A DNA stretch of 64,000 nt from NCBI GenBank assembly GCA_022606425.2, contig JAHDVF020001336.1:1488001-1552000 (forward strand), given 5' to 3'. Both the position numbers and the translations under genes were made by a program. Of the stretch, positions 55,204 to 64,000 are shown in pieces; positions within the stretch are counted from its first letter, which is position 1; every line of letters starts with the position of its first letter. Below the pieces are notes generated by a model. It was not told where the DNA came from and ran no database searches. It worked only from the letters and a program-made list of their open reading frames with translations. This DNA comes from Lepidostoma basale (lineage: Eukaryota > Arthropoda > Insecta > Trichoptera > Lepidostomatidae).

Positions 55204-55261
55204 AAAAATGTATCTTTACTGAAGAAGGACTGTTTGTCCGAAACATGTCTATGTAATTTTT
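55204..55261 (+). ncRNA. hammerhead-ribozyme-like motif (family 4)
   Basis: CTGAAGA, extra A, perfect GGAC/GTCC hairpin with TGTTT loop, GAAAC-AT-GTC. Helix I: TA/TA, internal loop, AAAAAT/ATTTTT, an AT-only helix and so weak evidence. Confidence 0.5.
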
Positions 55262-55485
55262 TTTTTAAATATAAGTGTTGTATATACGAAGTATTTAAAA
55301 AAGAAAAAGAGAAATAAACCATCATAACAACACAAAGTATGGCGTATATAGAAGAAACATTTATTAATTTTTAATATAAAACGCTCACTTCATATTTTCA
55401 TATTTTAAATTTATTACTATAAAAAAACATACAAATTAATACATTTAAATTCTTATTGTTTCTTGAACAATGATTTAAATCTATT
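55262..55485. other. no recognised gene
   Basis: AT-rich noncoding; the AAAAGAGAAATAA at 55302 mirrors TTATTTCTCTTTTTC at 55046 as a short inverted pair around the family-4 motif. Confidence 0.4.
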
Positions 55486-55489
55486 TTTA

Positions 55490-55642
55490 TATATATTTTT
55501 ATATACAACAGGTCTTTCGAACCCAATTACTGTATAAAAGTTATTTTGCTATCATATTGATTATCATGACATGTGATAGGTAGCTAATCTCACACCATTT
55601 TTATTGTCACGTGAACTCTACACCAGATCGGGGAAACATTGA
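55490..55642 (-). mobile_element. SINE-A lacking the tRNA head
   Basis: 3' hairpin and body present; ends at the ACACCAGATC position before the tRNA-like region, so promoter boxes are gone (5'-truncated copy). Confidence 0.75.
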
Positions 55643-55724
55643 TTATTTGTAAAAAAAAACACTTTGTATTTAACCAAGAAATGTTAATTATAATTTAAGT
55701 TAACTAGTTTCCCTTGTACCCGAG

Positions 55725-56290
55725 CTTCTTCTTCTTCTTCTTCAAGTGCCCTGTCGGGTCCCCCCAATGTCGGCGATCACCTCGGCCAACCTGTCCCTGT
55801 CCTGCGCCGCTCGGAACAGCTCCTCCACACTTCGGATGCCGATCCACTCTCTCACGTTTCTCAGCCAGGACATCTATCTCCTAACGGGTCCTCGGCTTCC
55901 CTCAATTTTCCCCTCCAATATCAATTTGAGAATGTGGTACTTTTCCTTACGCAGTACCCAGATGTGAGATCTTTCGAAACCTCGATAGTTGATAACAGCT
56001 CCCTGTCAACTCTAGCTCGCCTCAGGACTTCGGTATTGGTAACCATGTCTGTCCAGGGAATTCTAAGTATTCGGCGATAGAGCCACATTTCAAATGCTTC
56101 CAGTCTGTTCGTTGAGTTGACTTTTGAGGTCCACGTTTCACATCCATACAATAAAACAGACCACACATTGCATTTGATCATTCTCTGGGGGAGTTTCAAG
56201 TTTATGTTATCATTGCAGAAGAGTGATTTCATTTTATTAAATGTAGCTCTTGCCGCCTCAATTCAGCATTTTATCTCTACATCTGGATCA
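55725..56290 (-). mobile_element. LINE-C, longest copy
   Basis: Frame 55921-56232 contains QRMIKCNVWSVLLYGCETWT, NRLEAFEMWLYRRILRIPWT, VTNTEVLRRARVDRELLSTI. The tail (W..NVREWIGIRSVEELFRA) is in 55746-55920 in another frame. Ends in AAG repeats (CTT at 55728-55742). The upstream end continues into an RT-thumb-like noncoding stretch to about 56340. Confidence 0.8.
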
Positions 56291-56340
56291 AGAGATTGTG
56301 TTAGTATGCTGCCGAGGTATTTAAATTTTTCCAAAACCCA

Positions 56341-56840
56341 AGCTTCATCAAGATAATACAATAACTGATCGAGTTCTTAAAACTGCTAACCTGTTGCAAT
56401 ACATTATATTTTGTTGGATGTACGCGCAAGCAAGTAGCGTAGAATTTTAAGTTATAATTATTATAATTACCTTCCAAATTAATTTCAAATATTGTGATAG
56501 AAAATTACTTAAAGTTAATAGATTGGCATACAATTACTAAAGGTGCGGTAGAAGAGACCGTCGTAAGATGATACCAGAATATTAATTGGATTAATAAACG
56601 TCTGCTTGAAAGATAAATGCTTAAATTTACCTAAATGGCGGGCATAGATGAGAAATTATGTTTTTGGATAATATATTACACAAACCGAATCTATTTTTTT
56701 TAAATATTTAAAGTACTTCGAAAGGGTGCCATTTGAACAAATATATTCGTCTTCTACTTCTTTAAGATCTTTGGTCGGTTCCTATTGTTTAGGCTAGCCA
56801 CTCTTGGGAAGTCGACTCCCAGCTATCCTTCCTCTCTGTA
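56341..56840. other. no recognised gene
   Basis: AT-rich noncoding. A GAAGTCGACTCCCAGCTATC fragment at 56808 resembles LINE-K tails. Confidence 0.35.
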
Positions 56841-56844
56841 TCTT

Positions 56845-56955
56845 GTTTCGTTTACGTCGTTTACATCAACATATACTTTCTTCATTTATTATTTCCATGT
56901 GTCCAAACCATCTTAATTTAACTTTCATTATTTTTTTCATAACACTTTTATTCCA
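56845..56955 (-). mobile_element. LINE-A fragment
   Basis: Complement of KVYVDVNDVNET and RWFGHMEI, MKKI; about 110 bp. Confidence 0.5.
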
Positions 56956-57079
56956 ATGTCGCGCTTTGGAGAAATTCCAAGAGAAATTCTTTTTCCGTGG
57001 CTGTATTCTCTTTGCTATGTGCGTTGGTCTTTTTTTATCGTTTCTGGCAAAACACTACGCGATGCAATTAGGAACTCAA

Positions 57080-57235
57080 ATATAAGGGAAATATGAAAGA
57101 TCTAGGGTGCCTTTAGGACGACCCCCGGGCAGACCACCAAAGAGGTGGATCGACATCTTGGAGTATGCCACGAAACATGCCACAAGGCCTACACTAAGAA
57201 GACGAAGAAGAAAAATTAGCATTGCATTGTCACTT
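57080..57235 (+). mobile_element. LINE-J tail fragment
   Basis: Frame 57107-57376 starts MPLGRPPGRPPKRWIDILEY, then ATRPTLRRRRRK; ends in an AAGAAG tail. Confidence 0.6.
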
Positions 57236-57345
57236 ATTTCTACTGCATTTATTCTACTTTCATCCTTCACACAAGAATACCAATGTACACGGACATCTCA
57301 TTTTTATTTTACCAATGTACACTGCCATGCCATCTTAATTTTTTT
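57236..57345 (-). mobile_element. LINE-A remnant
   Basis: TTTCTACTGCATTTATTCTAC is the LINE-A ESRINAVE segment on the complement; short and rearranged. Confidence 0.45.
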
Positions 57346-57640
57346 GGATAACCAAACAACTGAATTACTGCTGTGATTCTATAATACTTTTATTTATTAT
57401 CGCGTGTTGGAAGATAAACATCTTTCGTTTACGTCGAATCGCTTCTATTATAGTTAAAGACAGGAGCACACTATTCCACAATCAGTACTAATCGTATAAT
57501 CTGTCTGCAAACATTAAATATACGAAACTTTATATAAATTTTGCTGAAAATATTATATTTAATGACCAGAACTGCGAGAGCTGCGCATGCAAAACTTGTA
57601 TTACGGAATAGAACTTTATATCTAACTATTATAACTCGCT
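57346..57640. other. no recognised gene
   Basis: Short unassigned noncoding stretch. Confidence 0.35.
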
Positions 57641-58075
57641 CTCCATCACGTCAGTGTGTACTGCCAATTGCTACTTATGGCCTCGAAACTGTCCAAACAA
57701 AGTGCTGAGAAACTACGAATGACCCAAAGAGACATAGAAAGAGCCATGTTAGGAATAAGCCTAAGAGATAGAGTCAGAAACAATACGGTGAAAGAAAAAA
57801 CAAAGGTCAGTGACATCATCCACTGGGTAGTGACTCTAAAGTGGCAATGGGCAGGTCACGTAGCCAGAAGCTCGGATGAAAAGTAGACAAGAGAGCTGCT
57901 GACTTGGAGACCGTAGACGGTAAAGAGAAGTGCGGAACCGCAACTACGATGGAAGGATGACCTGCACAGACATGTCGGAATAACCTAGATGCAGTCTGCA
58001 CAAGACTGAATGGCGTGGAAGCAAATGGAGGAGACCATTGTCCAAGAGTGGACGGGAATAGACTGAAGAAGAAGA
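57641..58075 (+). mobile_element. LINE-E 3' end
   Basis: Frame 57656-57886: LSKQSAEKLRMTQRDIERAM then LGISLRDRVRNNTVKEKTKV and LKWQWAGHVARSSDEK. The remainder (LRWKDDLHRHVGIT, QDRMAWKQMEETIVQEWTGI) is in other frames and ends with (AAG)n at 58064-58078. Confidence 0.8.
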
Positions 58076-58077
58076 AG

Positions 58078-58445
58078 AACCATCACGCCGTCGTCACGAA
58101 GAAATAGGCAAAAATAATGATCTGCCATACTTTTCTTTTCTGACATATTTCCTAAACTTTCATACATCGTGTCATACACGCTCGTCGATTTCTTCGACTT
58201 CTCATGTGGCCGACATTCAATATTTGATTTATCCTATAACGTTTTCCATCGGTCCTCCTCTATTTCTAGTTCCATTTACATCGTTAACATATACTTTTTT
58301 TACAATTCTTTCTTTATTCAGTATTTCCATGTGTTCAAACCAGCTTAATGTTCCTTTCATTATTTTGTTCATAACACCATCATTCGCACCGCATTCACTT
58401 ATTATATTTTCATTCGACACTCTATCATACATAGTTCTCATTTTT
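58078..58445 (-). mobile_element. LINE-A 3' region
   Basis: Terminus CCATCACGCCGTCGTCACG, then GGPMENVIG, KERIVKKVYVNDVNGTRNRG, MNKIMKGTLSWFEHM, RTMYDRVSNENIISECGAND (frame 58229-58441). Right after the LINE-E tail. Confidence 0.7.
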
Positions 58446-58740
58446 AGTGCATTTATATTTCTTATGATATAGAAGCTTTATAAATATATTCCGAATAAGA
58501 AAAGTTAGCCTTAAAGAAATGATATTTTACACGAAAGAGTTTTCCATTACAAAGTTCTATGAAATTAATATTTTCTCGATACCCGTATTGATATAACGAT
58601 GAAAATTCTACATTTTTAAAAGTGTTTTAGATTTCTTTTTCTTTTGAATATGATACTTATTTATACTTTCGTATGAAGCACTTACTTTGTGGTGTGCCAT
58701 TATAAAATATAATATTAATACACTTTTAATTTGTTTTAAA
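58446..58740. other. no recognised gene
   Basis: AT-rich noncoding; 58670-58745 (TATGAAGCACTTACTTTGTGG) resembles 41737-41800, so both belong to the family-6 repeat. Confidence 0.4.
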
Positions 58741-58758
58741 CCACTTAATTTTTTAACA

Positions 58759-58800
58759 ACCAACCGGTTTCGCTCCCGACTGAGCTCCTACAGGGCGACA
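58759..58800 (-). ncRNA. hammerhead-like motif, family-6 relative, damaged
   Basis: CTGTAGGA in place of CTGACGAA, GCTC/GAGC hairpin, GAAAC-CG-GTT, GGTTG. The box is mutated, so probably inactive. Confidence 0.35.
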
Positions 58801-58904
58801 AAAGACACAGTCGTCAGGACAACACCACACACTTCGTCAGAGTTACAACAGAAAAGGTTACAACACGATTTTCAACAAATAAAATATGTATATTTAATAA
58901 TTAA

Positions 58905-58990
58905 TACGAATGAAAACGTCTGTTTTCAAGAAGCTTTATGATATTTTATGTTATCAACATGTTTTGCCTGTCCCAGGCATTATCAAATGT
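58905..58990 (-). repeat. family-3 repeat with hammerhead-like core
   Basis: Core 58956-58986 on the minus strand: TTGATAA, T, GCCT/AGGC hairpin with GGGAC loop, AAAAC-AT-GTT. Followed by the family-3 ACGTCTGTTTTCAAGAAG segment. Confidence 0.45.
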
Positions 58991-59009
58991 AGCGAAAATC
59001 AAACGCGTT

Positions 59010-59280
59010 GTGGTTTTTACACACACCTCACACCCCAACCTCACAATTCAAGTAACCACAAGTTACTCTCCACACACTCACACTCGATACAAGCGCCCAA
59101 AACACATCCTCCTTCAGAGGAACACCACGGGCCACAACACACAACCCTTACCTTCACTCCCGCCCCCGCCAAACCCACCACCCACCCCACCCGACCCGCC
59201 CTGACTAATAAACTAACCATTCCCCTCTTGCAAACCGAAATTGACAAAACCCACCACGTCCCTAAGTAAATAAACCTCAC
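59010..59280. other. C/A-rich, G-poor strand-asymmetric segment
   Basis: Dense in CCC, CAC and ACC with very little G (CCGCCCCCGCCAAACCCACC). Frames of 119 and 88 residues here follow from the composition and lack motifs. Unlike anything else in the window. Confidence 0.6.
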
Positions 59281-59489
59281 CATTCATTCACCATTCCTAA
59301 TTGTGGGGAAGTAAAAGCCCTAGGGCTGACACTTCCGGCTAAAACATGATCAAAGTCAGTGGTTTTTATAGCGAGTTAAAAGTTGAGTTTCTATTACATC
59401 AATTTTTCGTAATAAAATTATGAGCTTATATGTCGTCATTCAAATCTGATAAATATTTACAGTAAAGCGACATAAGATTATTACGCCGT

Positions 59490-59540
59490 TTCCTCTAAAA
59501 GGGTTGGTAGAGAGAATGGACCGTCCCACTACTCAATATT
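59490..59540 (-). mobile_element. LINE-A 3' terminus fragment
   Basis: ACGCCGTTTCCTCTAAAAGG and GAATGGACCGTCC match the LINE-A end. Confidence 0.5.
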
Positions 59541-59559
59541 TTCACATCTCGACATCTTT

Positions 59560-59625
59560 CATGAGAATCAATAGCTGAAAAGTTGGGTTCAAATAACCTG
59601 CTGTATTTAAATAAAAAAAGCAATG
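59560..59625 (+). mobile_element. SINE-A 3' end
   Basis: CATGAGAATCAATAGCTG, GGGTTCAAATAACCTG and an A-rich end; the last ~60 bp of SINE-A in plus orientation. Confidence 0.55.
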
Positions 59626-60389
59626 GGAAACTACCACATTAAAGGGCCAAATGGCATCCCAAGAACCGGCAAAAATGTTACACTTTGCTGCAAACTAGCG
59701 GAACGAAGAATGCCTTTTGTAGGCGAATCGTATTATTCTCATCAAATTAAACATATCTTCTAATAATCACCCATTTTTTGTTGTGATAAATAAACATTAA
59801 AACTTAATAATCTTATTCATTTTAATTTTAATAATTAAAAATAATGCTTATTAAAATAATTGTTTTGATTTAAATATAATAACTTGGTAGAAGTTTAATT
59901 TATATAATGAAAATAAATTAAAATTGATACAAATTTTATTAATTATGTATTGTATAATTATAGTCCGGTCAATTTAGACATTCGAAGGTGCATAAAATTC
60001 CAACAAGCTGAAAATCAGTAAGATTGTTCAAAACATAATTATAAATAAATTTTAAAGAGTCCTCATCATTTATGTGATTGGAAATTTTTTTATCCGAGGT
60101 CAAAGGTAAAAAAAATTAGTTTTTCGCGATTTTTAGCAAAACGGTAAGTTTTATCAAAAAAGTACTCTTGACAAAAATTGTGGATCATAAAATTATATAT
60201 AAAAAATGTATCAATACTTTTTTTCCTATGAGCCACCGTTTCTGAGATATAACGATTCAAAAAGTTGTTATCGTCATATGCACACGTTTCCACGCCACCT
60301 ATGAGGTAGTGTACTTAGCGCGTTTTTTAAACGCGGTTTCTCCAGTAGGCCTACTCCACGGGTCACTTGTGATCCTGTTTAATTTGAAA

Positions 60390-61155
60390 CTATTGCAAAA
60401 TAACGGAAATTTTCAAAGATTGGAAAAGATAACAGCTATGTAAATTTAAAAAAAGTTGTTCTTCTTCTTGATCTTCTTCTCCTGCTTCTTCTTCATCTTC
60501 ATTTTGGATGCAAGTTAATTGCGTCAATAGCGATGTATCGCATGACACTTCGTTGGAATCAAACGAATCCTCCACTGTTGGTGATTCAACATTAGAGCAC
60601 GACCGGCCTTGGCAATTTGTGCATGCCAGAGAACAAAACAGTCCGACTTTTTCGCAACCACATTTAGCACTGGATCCCTTTTTGCAGTTGCAAAAAATTG
60701 TGTTCAGCAGTTTTTCCGGCGCAGTTTTTCCGGCGCAGGTGGGAGTAAAGTTTGAACTGGCTCTAATATATTGTTGACCAACTTCCAACCCCAGTCTGTA
60801 GGATCTAGCTGATAACCAAGCCACACTTGAACTTGGTAATATACCCGAAAAAGATGTTGATGAGCAGCAACTGAGGTTGGAGGAAGACAAGCTAATTGAA
60901 CTTGTTTTTTATTTTTAGTATTTTTAACGAAACATGCATATCGATGCTTATCTAAACAGGTAGTTTTTTTAGGAGCTCCGTACATAGAAAGAAGAAAGCG
61001 GGTGCCATTGGTGATAACTTCTTGTTGAGTTGAATTACTCTTTTTAAAAACTTCAGCACATTGAACTAAATCTTGTTTTTCAAACATTTTGAAAACTGCT
61101 GTTTTACCCCTCCTGTAAAATGCAGATGTCGTATCACAGCCAGTTATTGCGTGTT
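60390..61155 (-). pseudogene. transposon protein C-terminus, GCDTTSA and Cys-rich motifs
   Basis: From about 61150 the minus strand reads AITGCDTTSAFYRRGKTAVF, then (61087-60704) the frame with LLSMYGAPKKTTCLDKHRYA, VAAHQHLFRVYYQVQVW and LPPAPEKL. After a frameshift the 60890-60390 frame gives NTIFCNCKKGSSAKCGCEKV, GLFCSLACTNCQGRSCSN and an acidic end. GCDTTSAF.R.GK resembles the metal-binding and GK turn of PIN/XPG-type nucleases found in some transposon-encoded proteins; the CxC-rich part resembles a zinc-binding CXC tail. The frameshift coincides with a 14-bp tandem duplication at 60707-60734. The N-terminal majority is absent, so this copy cannot be autonomous. Confidence 0.7.
60707..60734. 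repeat. 14-bp tandem duplication causing the frameshift
   Basis: GCAGTTTTTCCGGC occurs twice in a row. Fourteen is not a multiple of three, and the two protein frames meet exactly here. Confidence 0.85.
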
Positions 61156-61735
61156 AAAATAGTACATGATTTAGAGACAGATGATTTCTCGAAGTTACAC
61201 TGGCGTATAAATTAAGGGACTGGTTTTTGATTTTACCTGATATTCTTCTAGTTATAACTTATGTACATTTTATATTTTAAGTATAAGTTACAATGACCGA
61301 TAGAAAAATATTTCAACATATATAACAACTCTAGAGATGTGTATATGTGGCGTACTCATGCATACGATATTATGACGATAACAACTTTTACAACTTTTTG
61401 AATCGTTATATCTCAGAAACGGTGGCTCGTAGGAAAAAAAGTATGGATACATTTTTTATAGATAATTTTATGATCTACAATTTTTGTCTGAAGTACTTTT
61501 TTAATAAAACTTACCGTTTTGCTGAAAATCGCGAAAAACTATTTTTTTTACCTTTGACATCGGATAAAAAAAATTCCAATCACATAAATGATGGTGACTT
61601 TTTAAATTTTATTTATAATTATGTTTTGAACAATTTTACTGATTTTCAGCTTGTTGGGATTTTATGCACTCTCATTTTTTGGTCTAAATTGACCGGACTA
61701 TTAGTGGGGTTCTACTTGTACGAGTATTTAACGTC

Positions 61736-61825
61736 GACCGGTTTCGGCAGCTTTTTGCCATCATCTGGTGAAGAAGACACCAGAAGATGGCAGCAAGCTG
61801 CCATTACTGGTCGACGTTAAACACA
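61736..61825. repeat. family-1 fold-back, two opposed cores
   Basis: Starts GTCGACCGGTTTCGG and ends with the matching GGTCGAC. Minus core 61736-61767: CAGATGA, T, imperfect hairpin, GAAAC-CG-GTC. The plus core (from 61781) has GAAAC damaged to ATTAC. Ends 35 bp to the right of the TSD of the big transposon. Confidence 0.6.
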
Positions 61826-61864
61826 AGTGGAAGCCCACTAAATGTGTAATAATATTTTTTAATT

Positions 61865-62115
61865 TTAGATAAACTTAAGGCGTTAATACTGTGAAATTTC
61901 CACAATGACGAATTTTTTTATGAATTAAAACGCTATTTTTTCCACTTTTGAGTTTATTTTTCTCGTCATGTTTCGAACCTTTCATCATCGCTATAAACTC
62001 AGTTTATATCGTTGTCCCGATGATGAAGGTGTAAGCTTTCGAAATATATCGAAAAAAATAAGCTTAAAAGTGGAAAAAAGTGTTTTAATTCATAAAAAAT
62101 TCGTCATACAATAAT
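61865..62115. repeat. family-5 fold-back with two hammerhead-like cores
   Basis: TTAAGGCGTTAATACTGTG then arms ACGAATTTTTTTATGAATTA and its complement (62075-62108). Cores at about 61955-61990 (minus: CGATGA, T, hairpin, GAAAC-AT-GAC) and 62017-62050 (plus: CCGATGA, T, GAAGG/CTTTC, GAAAT-AT-ATC). Both triplets deviate. Confidence 0.65.
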
Positions 62116-62770
62116 AAAGATTTTTTCCATTGTTTACTTAAAAATTATACTTACAATACAAGAGGTTTTAGACTAATTTTCAATTCAATTATTTTCTCAA
62201 AATCTGTATTCCAATTACTCCGCAGTTTTGCGGAAGTAATTTTCAAAATTAAATGTTTCTTATGATTTGAATATATAAGCTGACATTCTTATTTTGAATT
62301 TTCATTAAATGTTACAACACAAACCACAAAAATTCATTACAGCCAGAGACGCTTGTCGAGGAGTTCTATATTAAATTTTAATCAATTACGTATGAAATTC
62401 GATTCGATTTCTAAGCGACTCAATATTGTTTTCTTCTATATTTGCCTTCACTTTGCGTTGTGGATTAACATTTTGATACTTTACTAGTGTTTTCAATTTC
62501 AAAAAGTCAACATCAAATGCTTGAACCGCTTTTAATATGAGAGAGTTTTGAAACGCTTCTTTGCCTTAATTTGGGGCATAAAATAGCATATGTCCCATTG
62601 TAATAATAATAATTAGGCTAATTTAGATAGCTCCGTTTTCGTGAATAGCTCACCTCAAGGGCGCTTTGACAATGTTTAAGTCATGAGAGCTGCATGTGAC
62701 ACCAGCAATAAGATAACCAACTTGATGACATCAGGCTCGTATGTTCTCATTCCTGACTTTGTCCCGTAAG
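62116..62770. other. no recognised gene
   Basis: AT-rich noncoding. Confidence 0.4.
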
Positions 62771-62799
62771 CTTATTGTGAAATAGCAAGACAAACGGAC

Positions 62800-63290
62800 A
62801 AATGACAGCATACTTACTGAGGTCAATATGACAAGTATTGAGGCTGCCATTATTCAGAGACAACTGCGCTGGGCTGGTCACGTTATCAGAAGAGACAAGA
62901 CTCCCAAGGAAGATTATGTACTCTCAGCTTATGTACTCTAAGGGAACGTTCACACGGTGGTCAAAGGAAACGCTTCAAGGACTCCTTTAAAGGAAACCTA
63001 CAAAAGACTAAATTCGATTGTGATTGCTGGGAAAAGACTGCAGAAGACAGACCTAGGTGGAGAACAACTGTACATAAAAGCACACAAGACTTTGAAGCAC
63101 GACGTAGAGAGATGACGTCGCAGAGAGGAGGATGAGGAGATCGGAGAGACCACTGGGAGACGATGAGGGCTCCACTACAAGCGCCGTCCCCAGATGCCCC
63201 AGAATGTGTGGGTCCAGGATCGGATTCTTCACAACCGTGAAGGACAGTCTTCCTCGGACACGAGGGACAGCCGATGATGATAACTTAAAA
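62800..63290 (+). mobile_element. LINE-I 3' end with C2H2-like terminus
   Basis: Plus strand, shifting frames: IQRQLRWAGHVIRRDK, PKEDYVLSAYVL, WSKETLQGLL, WEKTAEDRPRWRTTVHKSTQ DFEARR. The end TSAVPRCPRMCGSRIGFF is a worn CxxC..GSRIGL zinc-finger-like terminus typical of one insect LINE group. Confidence 0.65.
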
Positions 63291-63934
63291 TGGGTCAATC
63301 CATTGCTCTCTGTGTGACTCTCAGTGTGAACGTGTAAGATTTTCAATTTATCTATACCATTTTTCGCAATTGAACATTTGTATTTCTTTACTAAACTCTT
63401 AGTTTGCAAACTACAGTAAAAATCAGTACGAAAGAAACTTATTACTTTTATTTTATTTCAATATTTCTCATAAAATGGAAACTTACTTTAAATGAGAAAG
63501 GATATTCCACTGAAATGCGAAGATGGAATTCAGTTATTCAAAACTCTGCAGAACTTTTCTATAAAACAGAACTAAAATGAATCTTCATTCATCTTACGTT
63601 GGTGAAGTCCAAAATATGTATGAAAAGACTCAATTTTGAAATTGCGAGTATACTATGATACTTTGAATGTTTATATTCTTCGTCTTTTATAGTTCCTCTG
63701 CAATAGGAGGTTTAACATCATAGCTATTTTTACTTTGGATGCAGCAGCTCTAGACAAGGATTTACAACTATAACTGAACTATTGTCGAATGTTTTTAAAT
63801 CACAATTTTTTTCTCCCGTCAACACGTTTTCCTTAGATTTCACTTGGATGAATATTGGATTAATGTTTTAATATTTCTACAACAATTTTTTACAACATTT
63901 AAATACATTTAAAAAAATTACAATTAATACTTTT
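63291..63934. other. no recognised gene
   Basis: AT-rich noncoding. Confidence 0.4.
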
Positions 63935-64000
63935 TCTTTCGGTTCCGTGTCCGGTCCCCCCAACGTTGGCTATCACTGCAGCAAAGGCATCTCTTTCCTG
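63935..64000 (-). mobile_element. LINE-C 3' terminus, cut by window edge
   Basis: GTGTCCGGTCCCCCCAACGT then GGCTATCACTGCAGC is the LINE-C end; continues beyond the window. Confidence 0.6.

Larger units (their letters stand above)
59961..61700 (-). mobile_element. DNA transposon with ~320-bp TIRs, internally deleted
   Basis: Ends TAGTCCGGTCAATTTAGAC and its complement; TIRs span about 59961-60285 and 61369-61700. Direct TTA flanks at 59958-59960 and 61701-61703. Between them is the 3' part of a gene on the minus strand. Same family as 35067-35731. TSD length and gene content suggest an Academ-like element, an inference from memory. Confidence 0.85.

Noticed and set aside
58910..59283. Proline/threonine-rich protein (119 residues) or its antisense frame
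   Set aside because: Both follow from C/A-rich composition; no start context, homology or conserved motif.
59961..61700. Calling the TIR element definitely Academ
   Set aside because: TSD length and gene motifs fit, but most of the gene is missing and I cannot run a search.

Overview
This is a eukaryotic, almost certainly insect, genomic window. It is AT-rich, has no bacterial gene organisation, and is built almost entirely of old transposable elements. I found no intact host gene. The one candidate host coding segment is a short GC-rich first-exon-like stretch on the minus strand at 32214-32327. The order of insect cannot be fixed from sequence alone; a beetle or another insect with a large genome is a guess.

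Most coding-looking sequence is the 3' end of non-LTR retrotransposons (LINEs). I separate about ten families by their post-reverse-transcriptase tails and label them LINE-A to LINE-J, plus a fragment group LINE-K; these are working names. LINE-A dominates, with more than 20 pieces ending in (GTTA)n, (GTT)n or (GTTT)n tails. LINE-B (11452-13837) is the only copy with a substantial reverse transcriptase, split over two frames. Three SINE-like families occur. SINE-A is tRNA-derived with clear A and B boxes and about a dozen copies. SINE-B has another tRNA-like head. SINE-C has a 3' end that is LINE-A sequence. LINE-A and SINE-A are nested in each other both ways.

DNA transposons include a TTAA-flanked family (two long copies in inverted orientation at 1145-1926 and 18484-19277, and a shorter relative at 23033-23579). 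A hAT-type MITE has an exact 8-bp target duplication (27304-27545). A family with roughly 300-bp inverted repeats and 3-bp target duplications has a non-autonomous copy (35067-35731) and a copy keeping part of a gene with a GCDTTSA motif and a cysteine-rich tail (59961-61700).

The most interesting structure is a set of about twenty short motifs spread over at least six otherwise different repeat families. Each has a CTGANGA-like box, one extra T or A, a hairpin, then GAAAC (or GAAAT), usually two loop bases and GTC (or another GTH). This is the catalytic core of a minimal hammerhead ribozyme. In several copies (41825-41864, 49082-49122, 49585-49627, 2188-2226, 28619-28666, 53121-53168) helix I can also be drawn with different bases. 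Hammerheads of this minimal type are known in Penelope-like retroelements, so many of the fold-back repeats may be Penelope-related or ribozyme-bearing non-autonomous elements. No Penelope reverse transcriptase is visible.
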